Under the pieces are notes generated by a model that searched no databases, had not been told where the DNA came from, and was given only the letters and a program-made list of their open reading frames with translations. From Gammaproteobacteria bacterium (lineage in GTDB: Bacteria > Pseudomonadota > Gammaproteobacteria > Steroidobacterales > Woeseiaceae), in the NCBI GenBank assembly GCA_024639825.1, contig JAHEGH010000004.1:6229-70228 (forward strand): 64,000 bases of DNA. The letters run 5' to 3'. Positions 24,454 to 33,002 of this stretch are shown here, in pieces. The position numbers were made by a program, and so were the translations under genes. Every line of letters begins with the position of its first letter. The stretch's first letter is position 1.

Positions 24454-26049
24454 ATGTCACAGTATGCCGACGACATCCAGGCGGCCGCAGGGCTGATCGC
24501 CAGCCAAGGCAATGCCTGGGATGCTATTGACCCAGAGTCCGTTGCGCGCATGAAGGCGCAGAATCGTTTCCAGAGTGGCCTGGATATCGCCAGGTATACG
24601 GCCGGGATCATGCGTAAAGACATGGCCCGCTACGATGCCGATCCATCGCAGTACACCCAGTCACTCGGTTGCTGGCATGGCTTCATCGGTCAGCAGAAGA
24701 TGATTTCGATCAAGAAGCACTTCAACAGCACCGACCGGCGGTACCTGTACCTGTCGGGCTGGATGGTCGCAGCCTTGCGCTCCGAGTTCGGCCCGCTGCC
24801 CGATCAGTCGATGCACGAGAAGACCTCGGTGCCGGCCCTGATCGAAGAGCTCTATACGTTCCTGCGCCAGGCGGATGCCCGCGAACTCGGTGGCCTGTTC
24901 CGTGAGCTCGACAAGGCCGCTGAAGAGGGAAATGCTGTCAAGGAACGCGACATCAAGAACAAGATCGACAATTTCCAGACGCACGTCGTGCCGATTATCG
25001 CGGACATCGATGCGGGCTTCGGCAACGCGGAGGCGACTTATCTGCTGGCCAAGAAGATGATTGAAGCGGGTGCCTGCGCTCTGCAGATCGAAAACCAGGT
25101 GTCCGACGAGAAACAATGTGGCCACCAGGACGGTAAGGTCACGGTGCCGCACGAAGACTTTCTCGGAAAGATCCGCGCTATCCGCTATGCGTTCCTGGAA
25201 CTCGGCGTAGACGACGGCATTATCGTGGCACGCACCGATTCGCTCGGCGCCGGCCTGACCAAGCAGATCGCGGTGACGCATGAGAAGGGTGATCTCGGGG
25301 ACCAGTACAACTCGTTCCTCGACTGCGATGAGGTTACGCCCGACGACTTAAAGAACGGCGACGTACTGATGAAGCGGGACGGCAAGTTCGTTCATCCGAA
25401 ACGCCTGCCGAGCAACTTGTTCCAGTTCCGCCCGGGTACCGGTGAAGATCGCTGCGTGCTGGACAGCATCACCTCACTGCAGAACGGTGCAGATCTTCTC
25501 TGGATCGAGACCGAGAAGCCGCATATCGGCCAGATTGGTGGCATGGTCGATCGTATCCGTGAAGTCATCCCGAACGCGAAGCTGGTCTACAACAACAGTC
25601 CGTCGTTCAACTGGACGCTGAACTTCCGCCAGCAGGTGTTCGATGCGTGGGTGGAAGAAGGCAAGGACGTCTCAGCGTACGATCGCGACCACCTGATGAG
25701 CATCGACTATGATGCCACTGAGCTATCCACCGTCGCAGACGAGAAAATTCGGACCTTCCAGGCGGACTCTGCTCGCGAAGCCGGGATTTTCCATCATCTG
25801 ATCACCCTGCCGACGTACCACACGGCCGCGTTGTCAACCGACACCCTGGCGAAAGAGTACTTCGGTGATCTCGGCATGCTGGGCTACGTTCTCCATGTGC
25901 AGCGTGAGGAGATTCGCAATGGCATCGCGTGCGTCAAGCACCAGAATATGTCGGGTTCGGATATCGGCGACGATCACAAGGAGTACTTCTCCGGAGATGC
26001 TGCCCTGAAGGCTGCTGGTGAAGACAATACGATGAATCAGTTTTCCTGA
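24454..26049 (+). CDS. aceA: Isocitrate lyase (large, Pseudomonas-type)
   Basis: A 531-residue protein, about 100 residues longer than E. coli AceA and matching the long class found in Pseudomonas. The active-site segment reads KQCGHQDGKV near residue 219, with the catalytic Cys kept; it replaces the KKCGH form of the short class. It splits isocitrate to glyoxylate and succinate, the entry to the glyoxylate shunt for growth on acetate or fatty acids. Start ATG 24454 follows a GAGGAA ribosome site. It has its own operator triplet and ends at a strong terminator, so it is a single-gene unit regulated with malate synthase. Confidence 0.96.
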   Translation: MSQYADDIQAAAGLIASQGNAWDAIDPESVARMKAQNRFQSGLDIARYTAGIMRKDMARYDADPSQYTQSLGCWHGFIGQQKMISIKKHFNSTDRRYLYLSGWMVAALRSEFGPLPDQSMHEKTSVPALIEELYTFLRQADARELGGLFRELDKAAEEGNAVKERDIKNKIDNFQTHVVPIIADIDAGFGNAEATYLLAKKMIEAGACALQIENQVSDEKQCGHQDGKVTVPHEDFLGKIRAIRYAFLELGVDDGIIVARTDSLGAGLTKQIAVTHEKGDLGDQYNSFLDCDEVTPDDLKNGDVLMKRDGKFVHPKRLPSNLFQFRPGTGEDRCVLDSITSLQNGADLLWIETEKPHIGQIGGMVDRIREVIPNAKLVYNNSPSFNWTLNFRQQVFDAWVEEGKDVSAYDRDHLMSIDYDATELSTVADEKIRTFQADSAREAGIFHHLITLPTYHTAALSTDTLAKEYFGDLGMLGYVLHVQREEIRNGIACVKHQNMSGSDIGDDHKEYFSGDAALKAAGEDNTMNQFS

Positions 26050-26073
26050 TTCTTTAGCTTTCAAGTAAATTAG

Positions 26074-26103
26074 AGGGCGCAACGATTGTTGCGCCCTTTT
26101 TTT
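26074..26103 (+). terminator. Rho-independent terminator of isocitrate lyase
   Basis: GGGCGCAAC (26075-26083) pairs with GTTGCGCCC (26088-26096), loop GATT, followed by seven T's. It starts 25 bases after the aceA stop. Confidence 0.93.
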
Positions 26104-26123
26104 ATTGGCTATTTGGAGCGGCT

Positions 26124-26627
26124 ATGTCTGATCAAACAGAAACTCACGAAGGCGGTTGCGCCTGCGGGCACGTGCGCTACAGGATGACATCGCAGCCGCT
26201 GATCGTGCACTGCTGCCATTGCAGCTGGTGCCAGCGCCAGAACGGATCCGCCTTTGCAGTGAACGCCCTGATCGAGTCGGACCGCGTGCAGATTCTCGAG
26301 GGCGATGTCGTGGAAATTACCGTGCCGTCGCCAAGTGGCAAGAACCAGAGGATTGCCCGATGTCCGAAGTGCCAGGTCGCTGTCTGGAGCTATTACCTGA
26401 TCATACGAGGTGGCGTCAGTGAACTGATTCGATTCATTCGAGTGGGCACGCTCGACAATCCCGGCCGGGTTCCCCCGGATGTCCACATCTATACGTCGAC
26501 GAAAGCGCCCTGGTTTACGTTGCCTCCCGAGGCGCTGGTCTTTGAAGAGTCCTACAAGATCGATGAAGTCTGGTCTGAAGACAGCATCAGGCGTCGACAG
26601 GCTCTTTCGAGCGCGGCCCAACGCTGA
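26124..26627 (+). CDS. GFA family protein (glutathione-dependent formaldehyde-activating/CENP-V type)
   Basis: A 167-residue zinc protein. Cys clusters CACGH (near residue 11), CCHCSWC (near 30) and CPKC (near 80) give the two zinc sites of the GFA fold. One founding member was described as helping glutathione add to formaldehyde, but most relatives have no proven role. It stands alone, between the aceA terminator and a 184-base gap before the diguanylate cyclase (26628-26811) in which I see nothing. Confidence 0.85.
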   Translation: MSDQTETHEGGCACGHVRYRMTSQPLIVHCCHCSWCQRQNGSAFAVNALIESDRVQILEGDVVEITVPSPSGKNQRIARCPKCQVAVWSYYLIIRGGVSELIRFIRVGTLDNPGRVPPDVHIYTSTKAPWFTLPPEALVFEESYKIDEVWSEDSIRRRQALSSAAQR

Positions 26628-26811
26628 ACGACGGTTTAGTCCGCTCCAGGTAAGGGTTTCAGAGTTCATTCCAGTCGCAGCGCTGGTCTTTCAAGCCCAA
26701 ATATGGAGGCACTCGACCACATGATCTGCGATCTGTGCGCCACGTCAACTCGAGTCCGCAAGCCTGCAGGCAGAATGTGGCGTAAGAGTACACATGTGAT
26801 TAACAGGGATT

Positions 26812-28014
26812 ATGGGCTCCGAGTATTTCTATATCGTTTTCTCGCTCATGGTGATCAGCGCTGCGATGTCGCTGACGTTCTTCATGGCGTGGAGAAACTT
26901 CGGACAGAAATCGCATGCCCTGACATGGTCAGTCGCATTCCTGGCGGGTTCGTTACAGTGGCTCTGTTCGCTTAACGCCGACGTATTTCCAAACACCGAG
27001 GTTTACCTCCTTATCGAGAGCGCGTTCTCCATCGCATTGGTTACCCTCGGACTTCGCGGACATTGCCAGCGTACCAAGTGCACGTTCCTGCCAAAAAATC
27101 TGTGGCCCTACGTGCTGCCGGTATACGCAATCATTGCCTGGCATATCGCCGTAAGTCCGCATGTAGGAATTCGCATGACGGTGGTACCGACGTTTGCCGC
27201 ACTAACGATGTTGCTTTCCGCCTACATGATCCTGACTCATCGTGAACGGACAAGGCCGGCCGAATGGGTCGTCGCGATCGGGCTGGGCGTGTTCGCCATC
27301 ACGCAGGTTGGCGCAGCATCACTCGCGTTCATGCAGGGTGCAACGGGCGATGAATCAATAGCCGCCGCGTACCGACATTTCAATTTCCTGACATTGCCAG
27401 CTGGTTACGTAGCGACGTCTATGCTCATTATCCTGATGATGGCATCGGACATATCGGCCAAGCTCAAGAAGATGGCCGTCCAGGACGAATTGACCGGGCT
27501 CCTCAATCGCCGCGGTTTTGAGGAATATGGCACTCGCGCCTTTGCCGCTGCACGCCGCACCGGACAACCCATGTCCGTCATCATGACTGACATTGATCGT
27601 TTCAAATACATCAACGACAAATTCGGGCACGCGGCTGGCGACATGGCACTGGCACATTTCGCAATACTGTTTGCCGAATCGCGTCGCAAGGAGGATGTTG
27701 TTGCGCGTGTCGGCGGCGAAGAGTTTGCCGCGCTCCTGCCGGGCACTGACCTTCGAGATGCTATGGCAATTGCCGACCAGCTTTGTAGCAAAATTGGGTC
27801 GACGCCGCTGGAAACGACTGTGGTTGGTCTGCCCATGACATCGAGTTTCGGCGTCGCCGCCATTTCGGAAAAAGACAAGTCACTGGATGACATGCTATTG
27901 CGCGCCGACAGGGCGCTATATCGGTCGAAGCGTGCCGGACGCAACCAGGTAGACCTGGAGTCGTCACAGCTCTTGCGGGCAGCGGACGGCCGGCTCGTAC
28001 AGGTTTCGTCTTAG
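26812..28014 (+). CDS. Membrane diguanylate cyclase (GGDEF domain)
   Basis: A 400-residue protein. The first about 210 residues carry six or seven hydrophobic segments (a MASE-like sensor). The rest is a GGDEF domain with active-site GGEEF at residues 301-305 and an inhibitory-site RxxD (RKED) at 292-295, five residues before it. It should make cyclic di-GMP and be subject to product inhibition. The sensed signal is unknown. No partner gene is near. A weak hairpin follows the stop. Confidence 0.9.
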   Translation: MGSEYFYIVFSLMVISAAMSLTFFMAWRNFGQKSHALTWSVAFLAGSLQWLCSLNADVFPNTEVYLLIESAFSIALVTLGLRGHCQRTKCTFLPKNLWPYVLPVYAIIAWHIAVSPHVGIRMTVVPTFAALTMLLSAYMILTHRERTRPAEWVVAIGLGVFAITQVGAASLAFMQGATGDESIAAAYRHFNFLTLPAGYVATSMLIILMMASDISAKLKKMAVQDELTGLLNRRGFEEYGTRAFAAARRTGQPMSVIMTDIDRFKYINDKFGHAAGDMALAHFAILFAESRRKEDVVARVGGEEFAALLPGTDLRDAMAIADQLCSKIGSTPLETTVVGLPMTSSFGVAAISEKDKSLDDMLLRADRALYRSKRAGRNQVDLESSQLLRAADGRLVQVSS

Positions 28015-28033
28015 CCAGACGCAGGGTGTCTGG
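28015..28033 (+). terminator. Weak hairpin after the diguanylate cyclase gene
   Basis: CCAGAC (28015-28020) pairs with GTCTGG (28028-28033) directly after the stop codon. No strong T-run follows, so termination here is uncertain. Confidence 0.25.
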
Positions 28034-28093
28034 TGCTTGCCGTGTTGCGGTAGGATAGGGGCCAGATCAGCCCAAATAACCAGGACAAAAAAC

Positions 28094-29095
28094 ATGTTGC
28101 TGAGTGGTTTCCCGCGCGTTCAACTGGCCCATCTTCCCACCCCGCTTGAGATCCTCCCGCGACTTAGCGAAAAACTCGGCGGGCCGGAAATCTGGGTTAA
28201 ACGAGACGATTGCACCGGGCTCGCGACCGGCGGCAACAAGACTCGGAAGCTTGAGTTTTCAATGGGCGAGGCGCGGGAGCGAGGCGCCGATACGATCATT
28301 ACGGTAGGCGCCGTGCAGTCCAATCACGTTCGACAGACAGCCGCGGCGGCCTGCAAACTCGGCATGAAATGTGAGGTGCTGCTTGAGCACCGCGTGAGCG
28401 ATCCGAGCGAGCTCTACCGAAATTCGGGCAACGTCCTGCTGGACCGGATTTTCGGCGCGAGCCTTCGGGAATATGCAGCGGGGACCGACTTCGAACTGGC
28501 CATGGAAGAGGTCGCGGGTGAAGTACGTGCAGCCGGCGGCGTGCCGTATATCATACCCGGCGGTGCATCGAATCCCGTTGGCGCTCTTGGTTACGTCGGA
28601 TGCGGCGAAGAGTTGCTGCAACAGTGCGAAGAGCAGGATGTTCGTTTTGACCATATCGTAACGGCCACAGGCAGCGCGGGGACGCATGCCGGTCTGGCGG
28701 TTGGCCTGAGGGGCAGTGGCAGCGACCTGCCGATTCTCGGTATCGGCGTGAACGCACCCAAGGATGCGCAGGAAGATAAAGTCTACAAGCTCGCTGTTGA
28801 AACGGCGGAGCTGGTCGAGAAGCCCGGCTGTGTTGCGCGCGAAGATATCATCGCGGACTGCAATTACATTGGACCTGGCTATGGGCAACCCACCGATGCG
28901 ATGAACGAAGCCGTGCTCTTGCTGGCACGCACGGAAGGCCTGTTATTCGATCCGGTATACAGTGGCAAGGCGCTGGCGGGGATGATTGACTATGTGCGTC
29001 GAGGTCGTTTCGATAAAAGTCAGCGCATTGTCTTTCTGCATACGGGCGGAGCAGCTGGCCTGTTTGCGTACGCGGATATCCTGAACCTTGCCTAA
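28094..29095 (+). CDS. PLP-dependent D-cysteine desulfhydrase / ACC deaminase family protein
   Basis: About 333 residues from ATG 28094, which begins MLLSGFPRVQLAHLPTPLE as in the family; the frame is open 19 codons upstream without a credible start. The PLP lysine lies in GGNKTRKLE (Lys near residue 49). VGAVQSNHVRQTAAAA and the late SGKALAGMIDYVRRG are typical. Members release sulfide, ammonia and pyruvate from D-cysteine, or deaminate ACC. DcyD-type activity seems the best guess. DUF1697 follows 40 bases downstream. Confidence 0.86.
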   Translation: MLLSGFPRVQLAHLPTPLEILPRLSEKLGGPEIWVKRDDCTGLATGGNKTRKLEFSMGEARERGADTIITVGAVQSNHVRQTAAAACKLGMKCEVLLEHRVSDPSELYRNSGNVLLDRIFGASLREYAAGTDFELAMEEVAGEVRAAGGVPYIIPGGASNPVGALGYVGCGEELLQQCEEQDVRFDHIVTATGSAGTHAGLAVGLRGSGSDLPILGIGVNAPKDAQEDKVYKLAVETAELVEKPGCVAREDIIADCNYIGPGYGQPTDAMNEAVLLLARTEGLLFDPVYSGKALAGMIDYVRRGRFDKSQRIVFLHTGGAAGLFAYADILNLA

Positions 29096-29135
29096 GAAAA
29101 GGCCGCCTTGCGGTAGCCTTCCTCTGCAACCGGCG

Positions 29136-29657
29136 ATGATGAAATTCGTTATTCTTCTGCGTGGCATCAACGTCGGTGGCCGCAACAGTCTGCCGATGAA
29201 GGCGCTACGAACCATCCTCGAATCACTCGGCTGTGAGTCCGTGAAGACTTATATCCAGAGTGGCAATGTGGTGCTCTCCGCTCCCGCAGCGCCGGACGCC
29301 ATGGCGATAACGGACGCGATAGAGAGGGAGTTCGGGTTTGCGCCGCACGTACTCGTCATTCCAGGTGAGCGCTTCAAATCAGTATCGAGGGCGAACCCTT
29401 ACAGAAACAAAAAAGCGGAAGGCAAGCAGGTCCATATCTCTTACCTGGCGGGTCCCGCTTCCGCCGATGTTGAGGGTCTCGAAGCGCGCAAGGGTCCAAG
29501 CGAAGAGTTCACCGTCACAAACGATGCGCTCTATCTGTTTGCACCGGACGGAATTGCGCGCTCGAAACTCGCGAACGATGCGGAGAAGCTGCTGGGCGTC
29601 GAGGCGACGTCCCGCAACTGGAATACCGTGCGCAAGCTACTCGAGATGCTTGATTAG
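29136..29657 (+). CDS. DUF1697 family protein
   Basis: About 173 residues. It opens MMKFVILLRGINVGGRNSLPMK and continues KTYIQSGNVVLSA, both signatures of DUF1697. The family is widespread and has no proven function; it is predicted to be cytoplasmic. The frame is open to 29088, but the ATG pair at 29136/29139 fits the family start and avoids overlap with the preceding gene. The 136 bases after it (29658-29793) hold no gene I can support. Confidence 0.85.
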   Translation: MMKFVILLRGINVGGRNSLPMKALRTILESLGCESVKTYIQSGNVVLSAPAAPDAMAITDAIEREFGFAPHVLVIPGERFKSVSRANPYRNKKAEGKQVHISYLAGPASADVEGLEARKGPSEEFTVTNDALYLFAPDGIARSKLANDAEKLLGVEATSRNWNTVRKLLEMLD

Positions 29658-29793
29658 TTAATCGATGCCGCTCGTTTTACGGCCGATCAGCTATCATCAG
29701 GAGATGGTCAGCTTTTCCTCAGGCCTGTCGACCCAGGTCTGGTTAACCTGACACTCGTGCCAAAGCGCGCACAGAACGTGAGAGGTAAGGACC

Positions 29794-30513
29794 ATGACCC
29801 CCAGGATTCGTAGTTTCAGCGGTGCGGCCCTGATGCTGGTAATTATTCCGATAATTGCGGGATTGCTGGCGTGCATGCCTGTACCTGTTGGTGACCCGGA
29901 GCGGAGTCACGTCGATCCGGGGCTCAATGGCGCCTGGGTGTTTGGGTCAGACAATGATCTGGGGGTCTACCAGTTCCTGCCATGGGACAAGCGGTCCTGG
30001 CTGATGATGGGTACCGAGATCGAAGCCGGTGATGAGTTTGAAGGTGAGCTGCCCGACTTTGAGACACCCGAAGATTATGCCGCTGCGCTTGAAAACTTCT
30101 CGATCGGAAAAGACGGGATTACGGCCAGTTCCGTGGTGCTCTACAAGGTCTGGCTGGCGAAGATCGGCGGCAAAACATTCATGACCTGGGAGGCGCTCGG
30201 TCCCGCCGACAAGAATGGTCGCACGCCCCCTGAGATGTGGTTCGTTTTCAAGGTGACGAAGAATGATGCGAACCAGTATGAACTACTCATGCTCAGTAGC
30301 GAATCTGACCTGTTTGACGATATCCCAACGCCAGAGGACTATGACGGCGATGACTATGCGTCCGACATGCGTCGAAAGTTTGAGCGCGTCATCAAGCGAA
30401 ACGTTGACAACAAAGAGCTCTACGTGGAAGAGCCCTTTGTACTGTACCCGCTATCAAAAGACGCGCAGGGAAGTGCTTTTGACCTGTTCGGCGAAGTCAT
30501 TGAGATGGAGTAG
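29794..30513 (+). CDS. Predicted lipoprotein of unknown function
   Basis: A 239-residue protein with a lipoprotein signal: hydrophobic residues about 11-26, then the lipobox LLAC, Cys near residue 27. The mature domain opens with LNGAWVFGSDNDLGVYQFLPW, a WD-like beta-rich start seen in small lipocalin-like lipoproteins, but no family is recognised. ATG follows a good GAGGTAAGG ribosome site. The next gene, 9 bases downstream, is an Lgt-type transferase paralogue, so this could be a dedicated substrate (inference). Confidence 0.7.
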   Translation: MTPRIRSFSGAALMLVIIPIIAGLLACMPVPVGDPERSHVDPGLNGAWVFGSDNDLGVYQFLPWDKRSWLMMGTEIEAGDEFEGELPDFETPEDYAAALENFSIGKDGITASSVVLYKVWLAKIGGKTFMTWEALGPADKNGRTPPEMWFVFKVTKNDANQYELLMLSSESDLFDDIPTPEDYDGDDYASDMRRKFERVIKRNVDNKELYVEEPFVLYPLSKDAQGSAFDLFGEVIEME

Positions 30514-30521
30514 AGGCGGCC

Positions 30522-31358
30522 ATGTATTCGCACTTTGACTCGACCTCCTGGGTGACGCCGTTTGGTCTGATATTCATCGCCGCTATTTTCACCGCGTGGC
30601 TTTTTGCTCGGCGTAACGCGACATTAATCTGTATAGATCCGTCGCACGTCGACCTGCTGATGCCGATCACCATAATCGTCGGCATCATAGGTGGCACAAT
30701 TTTTGCGATTTTCATGCCTATGGACCACATGGTGGCGGGCGAGGCAATGAACCACGGTATTCGCGTCAGGCTGTTCGGCATGCTCGGTACCGGAGCAATC
30801 GGCGTATTTATCTACAGCCGCATCGTGAAGCTGTCGTTTCGGCGCCTGCTGGACGTATTCGCATTACCGACGCTAGCGGGGCTCATGGTTCACCGTATTG
30901 GGTGTTTTATGGCGGGCTGTTGCTGGGGTGACGTCATTTCTCACGAGCACACCAGTGAATTCGCGTCGCAAGTACAGTCGACCTCGTTCCTGCAGGGCAT
31001 TGCCCAGGGCGTCCAGTATCCGCCTGGCAGCCTGCCGTACGAACAGCATCTCGCCATGGGCATGATCGATTCCGGTGCCCTTGCGTCCCTGCCCGTGTAC
31101 CCGGTACAGCTTTACGAGGCGGGTTTGTTGCTGGTGCTTATCCTGGTCTTGTCGCGAGTCCCGTGGAAGCGCAGTCCGCGTGGCACACTCGCAATCATTA
31201 CTGTCTGCAGTTACGCGGTCATGCGCTTCTTTATCGAGTACCTGCGCGCGGACGGCCATATCGTCCTGGGTAACCTGACGGTTACGCAACTACAGTGCAT
31301 CATCCTGTTGCCCAGCATTGTATTGCTACCGCGTTGGAGGAAGTACGTCGTATCATAG
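30522..31358 (+). CDS. Prolipoprotein diacylglyceryl transferase (Lgt) family paralogue
   Basis: A 278-residue inner-membrane protein with about seven hydrophobic segments. The conserved Lgt core is present in altered form: HRIGCFMAGCCWGD stands where canonical Lgt has GRLGNFINGELWGR, and a late VYPVQLYEAG and FFIEYLRAD match the Lgt end. Lgt transfers diacylglycerol from phosphatidylglycerol to the lipobox Cys. The usual HGG motif is not found (RLFGMLGTG occupies its place), so activity may differ. A lipoprotein gene precedes it by 9 bases. It may be a paralogue rather than the housekeeping enzyme. Confidence 0.75.
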   Translation: MYSHFDSTSWVTPFGLIFIAAIFTAWLFARRNATLICIDPSHVDLLMPITIIVGIIGGTIFAIFMPMDHMVAGEAMNHGIRVRLFGMLGTGAIGVFIYSRIVKLSFRRLLDVFALPTLAGLMVHRIGCFMAGCCWGDVISHEHTSEFASQVQSTSFLQGIAQGVQYPPGSLPYEQHLAMGMIDSGALASLPVYPVQLYEAGLLLVLILVLSRVPWKRSPRGTLAIITVCSYAVMRFFIEYLRADGHIVLGNLTVTQLQCIILLPSIVLLPRWRKYVVS

Positions 31359-31363
31359 GGCGC

Positions 31364-31399
31364 ATGCGCTCAGTCATTTCGATCAAAGGTCTGACCAAT
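31364..31399 (+). pseudogene. Remnant: start of an ABC transporter ATPase gene
   Basis: An ATG at 31364 opens MRSVISIKGLT, which matches the usual first strand of ABC ATPases of the two-gene ABC-2 exporters (…ISIKGLTK.Y). The match stops after about 12 codons and no Walker A follows. The next bases encode the tail of an ABC-2 permease in another frame. I read this as the left edge of an internal deletion in an ATPase/permease operon. Confidence 0.45.
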
Positions 31400-31559
31400 C
31401 AATCCGGTCGTCTACCTGATCAGCGGCTTTCGCTGGAGCTTCTACGAGAATGCGGATGTTGCGGTTGGCCTGAGCCTCACCATGACAGTCAGCTTCCTGG
31501 TCGCCTGCTTGCTGGTAGTGCGCTACATCGTTAAGACGGGCTACCGATTGAGGACCTGA
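31395..31559 (+). pseudogene. Remnant: C-terminal end of an ABC-2 type permease
   Basis: About 54 codons read PINPVVYLISGFRWSFY, then a hydrophobic segment, then VKTGYRLRT and a stop at 31557-31559. This is the typical end of ABC-2 exporter permeases (last TM and basic tail). A stop codon at 31392-31394 precedes it in frame and no start codon exists, so it is not a complete gene. The frame differs from that of the ATPase start at 31364. It ends exactly next to the stop of the convergent M64 peptidase gene. Confidence 0.6.
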
Positions 31560-32966
31560 TTACTCCTGCACGGTGTACTCGTCAATCACCTTTTCGATGG
31601 CTTCAGCACACACGGCGCAAAACGCCTCGGTCCGTGTGAACATCAGGCAGTTTTGAGCAGAGCGGTAGTAGCCCTTGGCCTGGTAATTGCCACCTTCGAA
31701 AGCACCCACCACACCTTTGCGGCCTGATTCGGCAAATAGGGTTTCCGCGAATTCCTGGTTGTCCCGAAACAGCTTGTTCATTTCTTCTTCCGGGACGTTG
31801 TCTGCCCGCATCTGCCGTCGGACTTTCTGAACGGCGATCGAGTGAGTCTCATATTTTTCCTTCGGCCACGATGTAGGCAAAGGCGTGTTTGGCGCGACCA
31901 GGTGCTTCCACTTCAGGTTCTCCGGGTCGAGGAGTGCCGTGACGTTGGGTTCGTACGGCTCGGTGATCTCGGTCGGGGCCTCGTACATGACTGAACTTGT
32001 GTAGTACTCATCGGCAAGTCCCGCAAAATGGTGGCCGAATTCATGAACGAACAGGTACGGTGCCCATTCGCTGTTTGCAGCAGCGGTACTGAAAAGACCG
32101 TAGATGCCGCCGCCGCCGTACACTTCGGTATTGGTGAGGATCTCAATGAAGTCATACGGTGTCGACGAGGCGATACGCCGCATCGCTTTGTTGTCGAACG
32201 TCAGGACATAGCGCTCCGAACGAAATGCGTCGTAGGTGGCGCCGACTGGCGAGTCTCTGAATATTCCTGTTGACGGACGAGATACGCCCGACTCGGCCGC
32301 CGGCGGCGCCACGGCCCAGACGTTGAAATCATCCATGCGTTCCTTAAATGGCGATGTCGAGAACAGGACGTCTGTCAGCTCCTGGGCCTTGGCGATGAAC
32401 GCGTCCTGCTCATCAGCTGTGTAACCATCACCGATCAGTAACAGGTCGACTTTGTTCGCCGGATCGCCGCTCTTGTGGATAGCAACAACGTGCTCAGCGA
32501 ACATGGCCGATTCGCGGTGTACGAGCACGTCCGTCGGGTCCAGTTCGATACGCCAGACCTCGGCGAACTCGTTGCCGGGCCCGCGTTTCTTGATAACGAG
32601 TTCGAAAGTAGATTCCTGAGCAGGGAATCGAACCGACTCGTGGAACGCGCGATTGATGCGACGCGACTCACCGGTTGTTTCCCATTCCCCGTAGATGCTG
32701 CTGAAGCTGCGCGACCAAGCCACGTTTCCGTTGTCCGGATTGATAATTTCAAACAGGTACTTGCCACGTGACGTCTTGTCGATAGGCTGTGACATGTTGC
32801 CCGTCCATGGCAGCGGTTCGACGACGACCTGGTCGAGAGAAAACATCTCGGCAGTGTTGTTACCACTATGAAAATAGTCGACGCGCATCGTGTCCGGCGC
32901 GTCTGCATTCGCGGTTGTTCCCAACGTTAGAGCGGCCAGCAGTACAACCAGTGAAATCCGTTCCAT
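31560..32966 (-). CDS. Peptidase M64 family secreted metalloprotease
   Basis: A 468-residue protein with a signal peptide (residues 1 to about 22, cleavage near NADA). An N-terminal M64 domain is followed by the catalytic region with HEFGHHFAGLADEYY near residue 308, the HExxHxxGxxD zinc motif of M64 (IgA-peptidase-like). The C-terminal QNCLMFTRTEAFCAVCAEAIEK holds clustered Cys. It acts in the periplasm or outside the cell; the substrate is unknown. It is on the strand opposite its neighbours and divergent from the MFS gene at 33003. Confidence 0.9.
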   Translation of the reverse strand: MERISLVVLLAALTLGTTANADAPDTMRVDYFHSGNNTAEMFSLDQVVVEPLPWTGNMSQPIDKTSRGKYLFEIINPDNGNVAWSRSFSSIYGEWETTGESRRINRAFHESVRFPAQESTFELVIKKRGPGNEFAEVWRIELDPTDVLVHRESAMFAEHVVAIHKSGDPANKVDLLLIGDGYTADEQDAFIAKAQELTDVLFSTSPFKERMDDFNVWAVAPPAAESGVSRPSTGIFRDSPVGATYDAFRSERYVLTFDNKAMRRIASSTPYDFIEILTNTEVYGGGGIYGLFSTAAANSEWAPYLFVHEFGHHFAGLADEYYTSSVMYEAPTEITEPYEPNVTALLDPENLKWKHLVAPNTPLPTSWPKEKYETHSIAVQKVRRQMRADNVPEEEMNKLFRDNQEFAETLFAESGRKGVVGAFEGGNYQAKGYYRSAQNCLMFTRTEAFCAVCAEAIEKVIDEYTVQE

Positions 32967-33002
32967 CTGCTCTCTCCTCGAGCGATCCTGTATGGTGTGT
33001 AG

